Below are positions 52,555 through 59,275 of a DNA stretch of 64,000 nt, piece by piece (position 1 is the first letter of the stretch; the number at the start of each line of letters is the position of its first letter). This stretch comes from Anaerolineae bacterium. Its GTDB lineage: Bacteria; Chloroflexota; Anaerolineae; Promineifilales; Promineifilaceae. Position numbers and translations under genes: made by a program. Location: contig JAUIAP010000027.1 in NCBI GenBank assembly GCA_030425205.1, positions 24,787-88,786 on the forward strand. The letters run 5' to 3'. The notes under the pieces were generated by a model that ran no database searches, was not told the origin of the DNA, and saw only the letters and a program-made list of their open reading frames with translations.

Positions 52555-54093
52555 TCAACGATTTGCCCAAGCGTCGAGGGCTGACAACGTTTGATCGTAA
52601 TAATCGCGGGCGGTCGCCAAATCTCGGCCGATGCACAGAATGCCTAGCTTGCCAAATTCGGATAACGCGCCGATGAGATGGAAGACGACCCCCTCCTGCT
52701 GCAAGACGTCAAAGTGCAGCCCGTGAAAAACCGCCATGTCGATAAGGTCATCGGGCATCATGCCGACATAATCGGGGCTACAGACGTTATCTGAGGCGTA
52801 ATATTGGCAAACCTGCCCATTGGTTGTGTAAAAGTTGCCATCGGTGAAGTCGTATGTACCACCTGTCAAAAATTGCAACATCATAAATGGATGGGTTGTG
52901 CCACCCTTGCGCAGATTGATCTCAATGGCATAGTGTTGCCAACCGTCTCCATCGTGGACAGAGATAAAGTCAACGGCAAATCGGCCGATAATGCCACGCT
53001 CGCTCAGCCAACGGCCGACCTTGCGCCCCGCCTCTTGTAGTTCGAGCCGATAAGCCGCCTGTGCAGGAAAAGTACAGCCCAGATAGACCTGTCCCGACGG
53101 GCCGCCCAAAACCTGTTCATGTGTCGAAATAATTTCAACTTCTCCCAGTGGATTGATCCGGCACTGCACGGAAGGTGAACGCTTGGTGGCTCCTTCAATA
53201 AACACCTCAACGATACCGCCCATCGCTTCAAACTTTTGACGGAACTTCCCCCATGTTTCCGATGCCGCTTCAAAGCGCAACTGGTGTGGCAATGCTTCCT
53301 CAACCCACGCGCGCAATCTGTTGGTCTTGCAACCCGCAAACGAGAATATGGCGTTGCCTTCACCCGAAAATCCTTCATTCAGCTTGACAACCGCCTTTCC
53401 CAATGCGGGATACCGCTTTTTTAACGCAACAAGCGCATCCACAATATCTTTTTCTGTCACCAAATCCTCGAACCCGTCGGGAAAGTCGATGCCGACGTTG
53501 CGGAAAATAGTGCGGCTGCTACTTTTTGAGCCGAAGTGCGCCATGTCTGGATCGGTTGCGTAGAGCGGAATTTCGAGCCGCATCGCCAGCTCGCGCTCAA
53601 GCTCAGTCGAGTTGAAGCAGGTCATGTGGGCGTTGGCTGGGTTGGGGATGGCCGCCCGAATATCATCTATCAGGCGCGCACGCTGCAAAATTTTCTTGGT
53701 TAGTGGGACAGGGGATGCATCATAACAACTGAGCAGCGTCAATCGTCTGCGGGCGTGGTGATATGGAATGCCGGGCAGTAGGTGCAGGAAGTAGTCGATT
53801 ACAGTTGGGTGAATGGGCTGACTTGTCACATAGACGACGTTTGTACGTGGCAGGCGGAGCAGCATGAGCAGGAACAACATGCGCTCCTCGTAGTGATGCA
53901 CGCCGTCGATTTTGGCAAGTTCGTTCATGTCCAAACTTAGGCTGGGGATGATGACAACGGTGCGCGGAGCCAATGGGTCAGGAAAAATTTGCGCATACAT
54001 GGGCGCGAGCCGCGCTTGTAGTAGCTCAAACGCTTCGAGATCAGGTGGCATTTGCTCATCGGCCGAAACCGACAAGTTTTCATACAGAGTCAT
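52555..54093 (-). CDS. ATP-grasp ligase, PGM1-related (preATP-grasp) type
   Basis: 512 residues. The N-terminal preATP-grasp-like region (about 30-180) has VIIPSLSLDMNELAKIDG, and the ATP-grasp region (about 215-430) has KLNEGFSGEGNAIFSF, VEVFIEG, IGRFAVDFISV and the metal-binding EINLRKGGTTHP. By family it joins an amine to an acyl-phosphate made from a carboxylate, as in peptide ligases. The product is unknown. The start has AGAAGGAG nine bases upstream. It is followed by an intrinsic terminator. Confidence 0.82.
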   Translation of the reverse strand: MTLYENLSVSADEQMPPDLEAFELLQARLAPMYAQIFPDPLAPRTVVIIPSLSLDMNELAKIDGVHHYEERMLFLLMLLRLPRTNVVYVTSQPIHPTVIDYFLHLLPGIPYHHARRRLTLLSCYDASPVPLTKKILQRARLIDDIRAAIPNPANAHMTCFNSTELERELAMRLEIPLYATDPDMAHFGSKSSSRTIFRNVGIDFPDGFEDLVTEKDIVDALVALKKRYPALGKAVVKLNEGFSGEGNAIFSFAGCKTNRLRAWVEEALPHQLRFEAASETWGKFRQKFEAMGGIVEVFIEGATKRSPSVQCRINPLGEVEIISTHEQVLGGPSGQVYLGCTFPAQAAYRLELQEAGRKVGRWLSERGIIGRFAVDFISVHDGDGWQHYAIEINLRKGGTTHPFMMLQFLTGGTYDFTDGNFYTTNGQVCQYYASDNVCSPDYVGMMPDDLIDMAVFHGLHFDVLQQEGVVFHLIGALSEFGKLGILCIGRDLATARDYYDQTLSALDAWANR

Positions 54094-54157
54094 AGAACAG
54101 GTCTCCTTCTAGTGCAGTTAAGTTCGGCTCTTTCGGATTTTGTGGGGGTTTGTGATT

Positions 54158-54220
54158 ATTGCGTATTGCGTATTGCGTGGTGCGTGACCAGAGGTCATTA
54201 CGCAATACGCAATACGGCTT
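54158..54220. repeat. Heptad-repeat hairpin with 16-bp perfect stem
   Basis: ATTGCGT x3, GGTGCGT, GACCAGA, GGTCATT, ACGCAAT x2, ACGGCTT. GTATTGCGTATTGCGT at 54163-54178 pairs with 54200-54215, and TGACC/GGTCA pair inside the loop. It lies between the USP and ATP-grasp genes. Confidence 0.92.
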
Positions 54221-54265
54221 GTCAACCCCTTGTAGTCCCAAAGACCCTTAAATTCGTTGTGGTCT

Positions 54266-54712
54266 TTACGATTTCGGCCGAATTAACATAACGGGGCATG
54301 GTGCATAGGCAACGACCCCTTTTGCAACGCTGCCGAGAATCAAGTTTGGCAATCCCGTGCGTCCATGTGTGGACATGACGATGAGATCGACATCTTCCAG
54401 CTCTGCGTAGCGCACGATCTCCGCTTCGGCCGCGCCGGTCTCGACCTTGAACTCAATCCTCACATCCTCTTGCGGCATGGCGGTGGCGAGTTGTTGCAGA
54501 TAGGCGAGGGATTCGGCCGAATCCTTTTCCATCCGCTCTGGCGCACCGATCCACGTATAGCCAACCGCCTTCTCTGTCAGCGTCGGCTCTCCTTCCGCCA
54601 CGCGCAATAGCATCAATTCTGCACCGTGAAACTGTGCCAATTCTGCCGCGATGGGCAACGCTCGCTCTGCTAGTTCTGAACCGTCTAGGGCAACAAGGAT
54701 TTTGTTGAACAT
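54266..54712 (-). CDS. Universal stress protein (UspA family)
   Basis: 148 residues from ATG at 54712 (start MFNKILVALDGSE, the classical Usp opening); the longer frame to 54772 runs through a hairpin and is rejected. The ATP-binding-type C-terminus STHGRTGLPNLILGS is followed by APCPVMLI. Usp proteins bind ATP and accumulate under stress or energy limitation. It lies after the CBS-pair gene on the same strand and probably shares its TGACATT-type promoter. Confidence 0.92.
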   Translation of the reverse strand: MFNKILVALDGSELAERALPIAAELAQFHGAELMLLRVAEGEPTLTEKAVGYTWIGAPERMEKDSAESLAYLQQLATAMPQEDVRIEFKVETGAAEAEIVRYAELEDVDLIVMSTHGRTGLPNLILGSVAKGVVAYAPCPVMLIRPKS

Positions 54713-54722
54713 GATCTTGTGT

Positions 54723-54770
54723 GAGCGCGGTCGTCTCGTCCGCTGCGTGCGAACGAGGCGTTCGCGCTCC
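54723..54770. repeat. GGAGCGC-family hairpin (imperfect)
   Basis: GAGCGCGGTCGTCTCGTCCGC is answered by GCGAACGAGGCG TTCGCGCTCC. It shares its words with the perfect hairpins at 55948-56003 and 56685-56741. It lies between the CBS and USP genes. Confidence 0.7.
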
Positions 54771-54775
54771 AATCT

Positions 54776-55228
54776 CTATGCATAAACAGGGTGTTCTTCA
54801 ATCTCGACCCACTCATGCAGTACGACCATCTCGAAAATATCGGACTCGGTGATAATGCCAATCAGTTGCCTGTCGGTGTTGACGACGGGCAAGCCGCTGA
54901 TTTTGTGCTTCCACATCAGATTTGCCGCGACCCCTATCGTCGTGTTCGGTGTCACGGTGACGGGGTTTTCAGTCATAAAGTCCTTCACTTTGAGCTTGGA
55001 AAGTAGCTCGTTCAGCTCCCAAATACTCAGCGTCGTCGCTGGGGATGCTTCTGCACCACGTACATCGCCAATCGTGATAATGCCAACCAGCTTGTTGCCA
55101 GCATCCACAACGGGGAGCCGGCGAATGTTCTGCGACTTCATGATTTCGTGCGCTGAGGGCAGCGTCATAGTTGTTGTAATCGTAGTGGGGTTTTCTGTCA
55201 TCCAGTTTTCAACTAGCTCAAGTTTCAT
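54776..55228 (-). CDS. CBS-pair protein
   Basis: 150 residues from ATG at 55228 (AGAGG eight bases upstream). Two CBS motifs (about 1-65 and 80-145) with the typical VxxWMTENPTTI, RRLPVVDAGNKLVGIITIGD and GLPVVNTDRQLIGIITESD phrases. CBS pairs bind adenine nucleotides and report energy state. There is no other domain. It is upstream of the Usp gene in a shared unit and divergent from a second CBS gene at 55494, both with TGACA-type operators between them. Confidence 0.92.
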   Translation of the reverse strand: MKLELVENWMTENPTTITTTMTLPSAHEIMKSQNIRRLPVVDAGNKLVGIITIGDVRGAEASPATTLSIWELNELLSKLKVKDFMTENPVTVTPNTTIGVAANLMWKHKISGLPVVNTDRQLIGIITESDIFEMVVLHEWVEIEEHPVYA

Positions 55229-55245
55229 GGGAATACCTCTTTTAG

Positions 55246-55315
55246 AGTGGATAGTGGGTAGTGAGTAGTAGGGTCTCTTTTTACTAACCACTCACCACTC
55301 TTCACTACCCACTTC
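55246..55315. repeat. Heptad-repeat hairpin in leader of CBS gene
   Basis: Ten in-phase heptads (AGTGGAT, AGTGGGT, AGTGAGT, AGTAGGG, ..., CCACTCA, CCACTCT, TCACTAC, CCACTTC). GTGGGTAGTGA at 55254-55264 pairs with 55302-55312. It lies within the predicted 5' leader of the minus-strand CBS gene. Confidence 0.9.
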
Positions 55316-55335
55316 CATCGTTTTGACTTGTCCCA

Positions 55336-55400
55336 AGTGTAAGCAGAATGCCACACAACAATTAGTGGCAAATGTCATGTGTCAAAGCGGCTATTTGTCA
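55336..55400 (-). promoter_or_regulatory. Shared-regulon promoter B- (CBS/USP unit)
   Basis: Minus strand: distal TGACAAA (55400-55394), proximal TGACATTTGCCA (55377-55366), spacer 29 after TGACATT, -10 TACACT (55341-55336). The half-sites are 23 bases apart. Predicted start near 55329. Confidence 0.7.
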
Positions 55401-55430
55401 TGATAGCAGGGGATCGAATCAGTGTAAGCT
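55389..55430 (+). promoter_or_regulatory. Shared-regulon promoter B+ (divergent CBS gene), weaker
   Basis: The operator half TGTCA at 55396-55400 (within 55389-55400) is followed after 24 bases by -10 TAAGCT (55425-55430), the same distance as in the better sites. Predicted start near 55437 for the gene at 55494. Confidence 0.45.
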
Positions 55431-55493
55431 ACTGGTGCACGGACAGCTTGTCCGCAATGCGGCGGTATACGCCAATAGATCATGAGGTGTAAA

Positions 55494-55916
55494 ATGACAA
55501 CAGTTGCAGAATGGATGACCAGATACCCGATAACGGTTGCGAGTGATACCAAGTTAGCGACAGCGTATGGAATGATGCGCGAGGAAGGGATTCGCCATTT
55601 GCCGATTTTGGATCGACGGACGGGTAAACTGCTGGCCGTCGTGTCACGGACGCAGTTGCGGCACTATCAGTTTGAGACGCTGTTGAATTATGTGGAGAGT
55701 GGGCTGGGAAGTTTAGTGGAACAGACGACGACGTTTGAGGGGGTTGAACTGCCGCCGCTGGTAGAGATTTCGGCCGAAACCACCATGCGCGAAGCCGCTC
55801 ATCTACTTGTCAAACACAATCTAACCGCTCTACCTATTGTGCAGGAAGGTGAGCTGATCGGCATTTTGACCGAATCGGATGTCTATCGACTCTATGCCCG
55901 GCTACGTGAGCAGTAA
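55494..55916 (+). CDS. CBS-pair protein
   Basis: 140 residues from ATG at 55494 (GAGGTG six bases upstream; an in-frame ATG at 55482 precedes the ribosome site). Two CBS motifs: VAEWMTRYPITVASDTKLAT with RHLPILDRRTGKLLAVVSRT, then EISAETTMREAAHLLVKHN with ALPIVQEGELIGILTESD. By family it binds adenosyl nucleotides. It is divergent from the CBS/USP unit across a shared TGACA operator region. Confidence 0.9.
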   Translation: MTTVAEWMTRYPITVASDTKLATAYGMMREEGIRHLPILDRRTGKLLAVVSRTQLRHYQFETLLNYVESGLGSLVEQTTTFEGVELPPLVEISAETTMREAAHLLVKHNLTALPIVQEGELIGILTESDVYRLYARLREQ

Positions 55917-55947
55917 GGTCACGACAATATAGAATCTTTCATAGTCT

Positions 55948-56003
55948 GGAGCGCGGACGCCTCGTCCGTCGCTACTTTCTCGCGGACGAGGCGTCCGCGC
56001 TCC
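55948..56003. repeat. GGAGCGC-family hairpin with 21-bp perfect stem
   Basis: GGAGCGCGGACGCCTCGTCC (55948-55967, plus one further G) pairs perfectly with 55983-56003 over a 14-base loop. It lies between convergent CBS and regulator genes. It is probably a bidirectional terminator or mobile palindromic unit. Confidence 0.92.
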
Positions 56004-56656
56004 TAGAGGGTATCTTGTAGTTTGTGTTCAATGGCGTAGGCGGCCGCTTCGGCGCGGTTATGCAGGTGCAGCTTGGAGAGAACGTTGCTGACATAGTTGC
56101 GAACGGTGCCATCGCTCAGGTGTAGCTCTTTGGCGATTTGGCGGTTGGTCGCGCCGTGAGAGATGTGCAAGAGCACCTGCCTTTCTTGGCTGGTGAGTTC
56201 GTCAAAGGCGGCACTCTCTTGTGCTTGTAGCGACTGCCGCACTTGGCTAAACACCTTCTGGGTCAGCGAGGGGTCGAGCGAGCCATCCCCCTGCGCGGCG
56301 TTGTTGATGGCGCGGATGAGATCCCCGCTGCCTACCTGTTTGAGGACATACCCAATCGCCCCCGCACGGATGGCGGCGAAAAGCAGCTCATCCTCTGCGT
56401 AGGAGGTCAGCATGATGATGCGCGTCTTGGGCAGTGCAGCCATGATGCGCTGACACGCCGCAATCCCCGACCCGCTCTTGAGCCGAATATCCATCAGGAT
56501 AATATCGGGCTGCACCAGCTGGGCTTCCGTAACCGCCTCATCTTCAGAACCGGCTTCGGCAACGACTGCAAAGCCGTCTTGTCGTTCGAGCAATGTTTTC
56601 ATGCCGACGCGCACCACTTCGTGGTCGTCGACAAGCATTAAGCGTAATGGCATCAT
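56003..56656 (-). CDS. NarL/DevR-type response regulator (canonical)
   Basis: 217 residues. The receiver has a complete pocket: Asp10-Asp11 in LMLVDDHEV, phospho-Asp56 (IILMDIRL), the LTSYAE switch and GYVLKQVG lysine. The LuxR/GerE output domain (about 145-210) has LTSQERQVLLHISHGATNRQ and DGTVRNYVSNVLSKL. No partner kinase is adjacent. Both this gene and its divergent CBS neighbour have the shared TGACA-type promoter, and it sits centrally among the other sites. It is the best local candidate for the regulator of that regulon (inference). Confidence 0.93.
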   Translation of the reverse strand: MMPLRLMLVDDHEVVRVGMKTLLERQDGFAVVAEAGSEDEAVTEAQLVQPDIILMDIRLKSGSGIAACQRIMAALPKTRIIMLTSYAEDELLFAAIRAGAIGYVLKQVGSGDLIRAINNAAQGDGSLDPSLTQKVFSQVRQSLQAQESAAFDELTSQERQVLLHISHGATNRQIAKELHLSDGTVRNYVSNVLSKLHLHNRAEAAAYAIEHKLQDTL

Positions 56657-56684
56657 GTCTCCTATTGTACGATGAATTGGCAGC

Positions 56685-56741
56685 GGAGCGCACTCGCCTC
56701 GCCCGCCGCATTGCGCGAACGAGGCGAGGCGAGTGCGCTCC
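56685..56741. repeat. GGAGCGC-family hairpin with 19-bp perfect stem
   Basis: GGAGCGCACTCGCCTCGCC (56685-56703) pairs perfectly with 56723-56741. The predicted minus-strand transcript for the response-regulator gene begins at about 56741, so its mRNA would start with this hairpin. Confidence 0.9.
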
Positions 56742-56747
56742 AGCGTA

Positions 56748-56788
56748 ATCGTAGCTGATAAGTCACAAAATCTTAGTGCCGTTTGTCA
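56748..56788 (-). promoter_or_regulatory. Shared-regulon promoter C- (response regulator gene)
   Basis: Minus strand: proximal TGACAAA (56788-56782), spacer 28, -10 TACGAT (56753-56748). A near-match TAACAAA lies 23 bases further upstream (56811-56805). Predicted start near 56741. Confidence 0.6.
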
Positions 56789-56841
56789 TAGGGAATGGGT
56801 GACGTTTGTTAGGTGTGTGACCACAAGGGATGACCTACAGT
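56777..56841 (+). promoter_or_regulatory. Shared-regulon promoter C+ (CBS gene 56991)
   Basis: Distal TGCCGTT (56777-56783), proximal TGACGTT (56800-56806), spacer 29, -10 TACAGT (56836-56841). Half-sites 23 apart. Predicted start near 56848, leaving a leader that contains the heptad hairpin. Confidence 0.6.
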
Positions 56842-56885
56842 GGTAGGGCGTTAGATAAACGCGTAAAACAACATGCGGCTAGCCG

Positions 56886-56955
56886 CGATTTACGATTTGG
56901 GATTTACAAAGGTGCGAACGCTTTCGTCAATCGTCAATCCCAAATCGTAAATGTG
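56886..56955. repeat. Heptad-repeat hairpin in leader of CBS gene
   Basis: Ten in-phase heptads (CGATTTA, CGATTTG, GGATTTA, ... CAATCGT, CAATCCC, AAATCGT). ATTTACGATTTGGGA at 56888-56902 pairs perfectly with 56938-56952. It lies upstream of the start codon, not after a gene, so a pure terminator role is unlikely. Confidence 0.92.
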
Positions 56956-56990
56956 TAGGGTTTCGCCGCCCCACGTTCTCGGAGCGCAAC

Positions 56991-57383
56991 ATGCAAACTG
57001 TAATCGATTTAATGACAATTTATCCAATGACCGTCGCGCCCGACACGCCGCTCGAAGTTGTTTGGGAGATGATGGAACGGGAAGACGTGCGGCAACTGCC
57101 CGTCGTGGAACGAGAAAGGCTCGTCGGGATCATCACTGAGCGCGATGTGCGGACGGTGTTGCGGTCGGACCTGTTTGAGATTGGATCGGCCGAAATGGTC
57201 ATGACCGAAAACCCGATCACCGTGACACCCAACCTGCCGCTGTACCGTGCCGCTGAGATGCTGCGCGCCTATAAATTTGGTGCACTGCCGGTGGTCGATG
57301 AGGGGCGACTCGTCGGGATAATCAGCGTCAGTGATTTTTTAGAAGAGGCGCTCCATCACAGCGTTGAGGATGCACGCGTGTAG
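56991..57383 (+). CDS. CBS-pair protein
   Basis: 130 residues. Two CBS motifs: VIDLMTIYPMTVAPDTPLEV with RQLPVVERERLVGIITERD, and MVMTENPITVTPNLPLYRAA with GALPVVDEGRLVGIISVSD. No other domain. By family it binds adenine nucleotides. It is the third CBS-pair protein within 2.6 kb, each under the same promoter type, similar in content to hypoxia/dormancy stress sets. A TCGGCCGA copy at 57186 encodes Ser-Ala-Glu between the motifs. A terminator follows at 57452. Confidence 0.92.
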   Translation: MQTVIDLMTIYPMTVAPDTPLEVVWEMMEREDVRQLPVVERERLVGIITERDVRTVLRSDLFEIGSAEMVMTENPITVTPNLPLYRAAEMLRAYKFGALPVVDEGRLVGIISVSDFLEEALHHSVEDARV

Positions 57384-57451
57384 CCAGCTGTTTCGGCCGA
57401 ATGCGCCGCCATTGACGTAAACGATTTACTCTTTTCCCCAACATGAACGAA

Positions 57452-57474
57452 ACAGCCCTGTACGGGCTGTTTTG
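57452..57474 (+). terminator. Intrinsic terminator after CBS gene
   Basis: ACAGCCC (57452-57458), loop TGTAC, GGGCTGT, then TTTTG. Confidence 0.85.
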
Positions 57475-57503
57475 CTGTACCGTACCGACCGGCACATCTC
57501 ATA

Positions 57504-57567
57504 TGACAAATGACTCTGCGCCACATGACATTGCTCACTATCAAACCGCCGCACAACTGCCTACAAT
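57504..57567 (+). promoter_or_regulatory. Shared-regulon promoter D (possible small RNA)
   Basis: Distal TGACAAA (57504-57510), proximal TGACATT (57526-57532) with TCA at 57535, spacer 29, -10 TACAAT (57562-57567). Half-sites 22 apart. Predicted start near 57574. No conventional gene lies downstream before a terminator. Confidence 0.65.
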
Positions 57568-57573
57568 ACCAGC

Positions 57574-57910
57574 AACTTCACAACTCGACTTGACCAACAT
57601 TTAAGGGTGGTGTGCCAGCCAACGGGCTGCACCGATAGCTTTGTAGAGATGGCGAGGACTTTGGTGTGAGGTGGCTACAAAAAAAGTTTAAGAAGCTGTG
57701 GCAAGTGGCACAGCGGGCAACGGAGGTTTTATGGCTGGGACCTTACCGATTCTAACTTCACGCGCTTGCGTCGCAACGCACAGTCTCATTTTGCGGGGAT
57801 GAATGTCACACCCTCTCGTGCATTGATTGCACCTACTGATGTGAGGTGACGCAGTTTGCCGACCGACAATTAAACAGAAAACAGAAAGCCACCCATTGCG
57901 GTGGCTTTTT
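57574..57910 (+). ncRNA. Candidate small RNA (or tiny-peptide transcript)
   Basis: Bounded by promoter site D and the intrinsic terminator at 57885-57910. No long open frame. It does not resemble tmRNA, RNase P, 6S or SRP RNA signatures. One short frame (GTG at 57666, GAGGA eight bases upstream, stop at 57753-57755) would give a 29-residue basic amphipathic peptide with Trp residues, so a peptide mRNA is the alternative. Confidence 0.45.
57885..57910 (+). terminator. Intrinsic terminator
   Basis: AAAGCCACC (57885-57893), loop CATTGC, GGTGGCTTTTT. Strong stem and T-tract, upstream of promoter site E. Confidence 0.9.
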
Positions 57911-57954
57911 GGATCGGCGTCTAAACATTGCCGTCATTTGTCACATTGAGTTGA

Positions 57955-57996
57955 TGACATTCAGCACCTCTCAGCGGGAGAGGTCGCACATACACT
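57955..57996 (+). promoter_or_regulatory. Shared-regulon promoter E (DHOD-like gene)
   Basis: Proximal TGACATT (57955-57961), spacer 29, -10 TACACT (57991-57996). An upstream GTCATTTGTCAC at 57933-57944 provides the second operator. Predicted start near 58003, giving a 28-base leader before the ATG at 58031. Confidence 0.65.
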
Positions 57997-58030
57997 GTAG
58001 GCAGAAACACAGTTAAACGGAGATAAACGC

Positions 58031-59041
58031 ATGGCAGATCTAACAACAACCTACATGGGACTCAAACTCGCCTCACCGCTGATCGCCTCATCGAATCCGC
58101 TCAATTTAGACATTGAGAATTTGGCCTCGCTGGAACGTTTCGGCGTGGGCGCGGCGATATTGCCGTCGCTCTTTGAGGAGCAGATCGATGTGGAGGACGT
58201 CTACGAAACGTACAAACGCCACTACTATGGCAACGCGATTCCCCAGCCGCTGCAACATCTGACGACGATGCAGGGGTACAACAAGGGGTCGGCGGGCTAT
58301 CTCTCGCTGATCTTTTTGGCGAAGCAGGCGGTCGATATGCCGATCATTGCCAGCCTGAATGGTGTTTCGACGGAAGGCTGGATTCGCTATGCGCGCCTGC
58401 TGGAAGGGGCGGGTGCCGATGGGCTTGAACTCAACACCTACTATCTGCCGACCTACACCTATCACACCAGTCAGGGGATTGAGGATCAGTATGTGCGCTT
58501 GGTGGAGGCGGTGCGAGCCAGCACCAAGCTGCCGCTGGCGGTCAAGATTAGCCCATACATCTCCGCACTGCCGCAATTTGTCAAGCGACTTTCAGATGCG
58601 GGAGCGGATGCGGTTGTGCTGTTTAATCGTTTCTATCAGCCCGACATCGACACCGTGCTGGAGACGGTCACGCCAAACTTGGAACTCAGCACCCATACGG
58701 AATTGCGCTTGCGACTGCGCTGGGCGGCACTAATTCATGGACAGGTGGAGACCGATTTGGGCATCACGGGCGGTATCCAAAGTGGACAAGATTTGGTTAA
58801 GGCGATCTTGGCGGGTGGCACGGTGGGGATGTCCGCCTCTGCGTTGTTGCGCAGCGGTGTGAGCTATGCGGGCGACATCCTTGAAGAGTTTGAGCAGTGG
58901 ATGGACAGACATGGCTATCCAACGGTCGAGGCAATGTGCGGCAAACTCAGTCCGCGACCGGGTGAGAAATCTACGGCGTTTGTGCGGGCGAATTACATCA
59001 AAGAGTTGCGCTCATATGCGGAGAAACACGACATCGTTTGA
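58031..59041 (+). CDS. Dihydroorotate dehydrogenase-like FMN protein
   Basis: 336 residues, TIM-barrel flavoprotein of the PyrD superfamily: ASPLIASSNPLN at the start, LPLAVKISPY, GADAVVLFNRF, LGITGGIQSGQDL and VGMSASALLRSG for FMN phosphate binding. The NxS/C-type active-site loop of true dihydroorotate dehydrogenases is absent (LELNTYYLP in its place), so orotate synthesis is unlikely. Such DHOD-like proteins often neighbour pyruvate/redox enzymes, but the substrate is unknown. It is placed under promoter site E within the stress/redox set. Confidence 0.82.
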   Translation: MADLTTTYMGLKLASPLIASSNPLNLDIENLASLERFGVGAAILPSLFEEQIDVEDVYETYKRHYYGNAIPQPLQHLTTMQGYNKGSAGYLSLIFLAKQAVDMPIIASLNGVSTEGWIRYARLLEGAGADGLELNTYYLPTYTYHTSQGIEDQYVRLVEAVRASTKLPLAVKISPYISALPQFVKRLSDAGADAVVLFNRFYQPDIDTVLETVTPNLELSTHTELRLRLRWAALIHGQVETDLGITGGIQSGQDLVKAILAGGTVGMSASALLRSGVSYAGDILEEFEQWMDRHGYPTVEAMCGKLSPRPGEKSTAFVRANYIKELRSYAEKHDIV

Positions 59042-59073
59042 GCTATTTGAAAATGGCATATCTGGGAGAATGA

Positions 59074-59220
59074 CATGGCACACGTACTTATTTTGTATGC
59101 AACGAGTGGGTGCAGCATGTCCCCCAACTTAAGACCGTCACGAAAGCGACCCTGCGCGAACTGACGGAAAAGAGCGTTGGATTTGCCAACATGTTAGCAC
59201 AAGCGATTGACAAAAGATGA
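59074..59220 (+). pseudogene. Flavodoxin-like gene remnant (frameshifted, internally deleted)
   Basis: ATG at 59074 opens MAHVLILYAT, the beta-1/phosphate-loop start of flavodoxins. After about ten codons the frame soon stops; a +1/-1 shift continues in a second frame (EWVQHVPQLKTV through FANMLAQAIDKR, stop 59218-59220), resembling a flavodoxin C-terminal helix. The 100 or so central residues expected are missing. I read it as a decayed HemG/flavodoxin-type gene. Its neighbours are DHOD-like and HAO-like redox genes. A short novel gene is the alternative. Confidence 0.45.
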
Positions 59221-59275
59221 CTCAGCGTGGGAAACCGAACCTGATGTCTAGTTCGTGAGGTAGTGAGGTATGACG

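Larger units (their letters stand above)
56657..56990. other. Divergent control region with two promoters and two hairpins
   Basis: This 334-base gap holds the GGAGCGC-family hairpin 56685-56741, two opposed shared-regulon promoters around 56748-56841, and the heptad hairpin 56886-56955. No gene is seen. Confidence 0.7.
57384..58030. other. 647-base region: terminators, two promoters, possible small RNA
   Basis: Contains a terminator (57452-57474), promoter site D (57504-57567), a possible small RNA ending in a terminator (57574-57910), and promoter site E (57955-57996). There is no conventional gene. A 29-codon GTG-initiated frame at 57666-57755 inside the RNA is possible. Confidence 0.65.

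Noticed and set aside
54713..54772. N-terminal extension of the universal stress protein
   Set aside because: Runs through a GGAGCGC-family hairpin; the family start MFNKILVALDG is at 54712.
3771..56955. CRISPR array interpretation of the heptad repeats
   Set aside because: Units are 7 bases without spacers, differ between loci and form palindromes; no cas gene in the window.
59071..59110. Eleventh regulon promoter at TGACATGGCACA
   Set aside because: Only one half-site and no TAnnnT box at 28-29 bases; it overlaps the start of the flavodoxin remnant.
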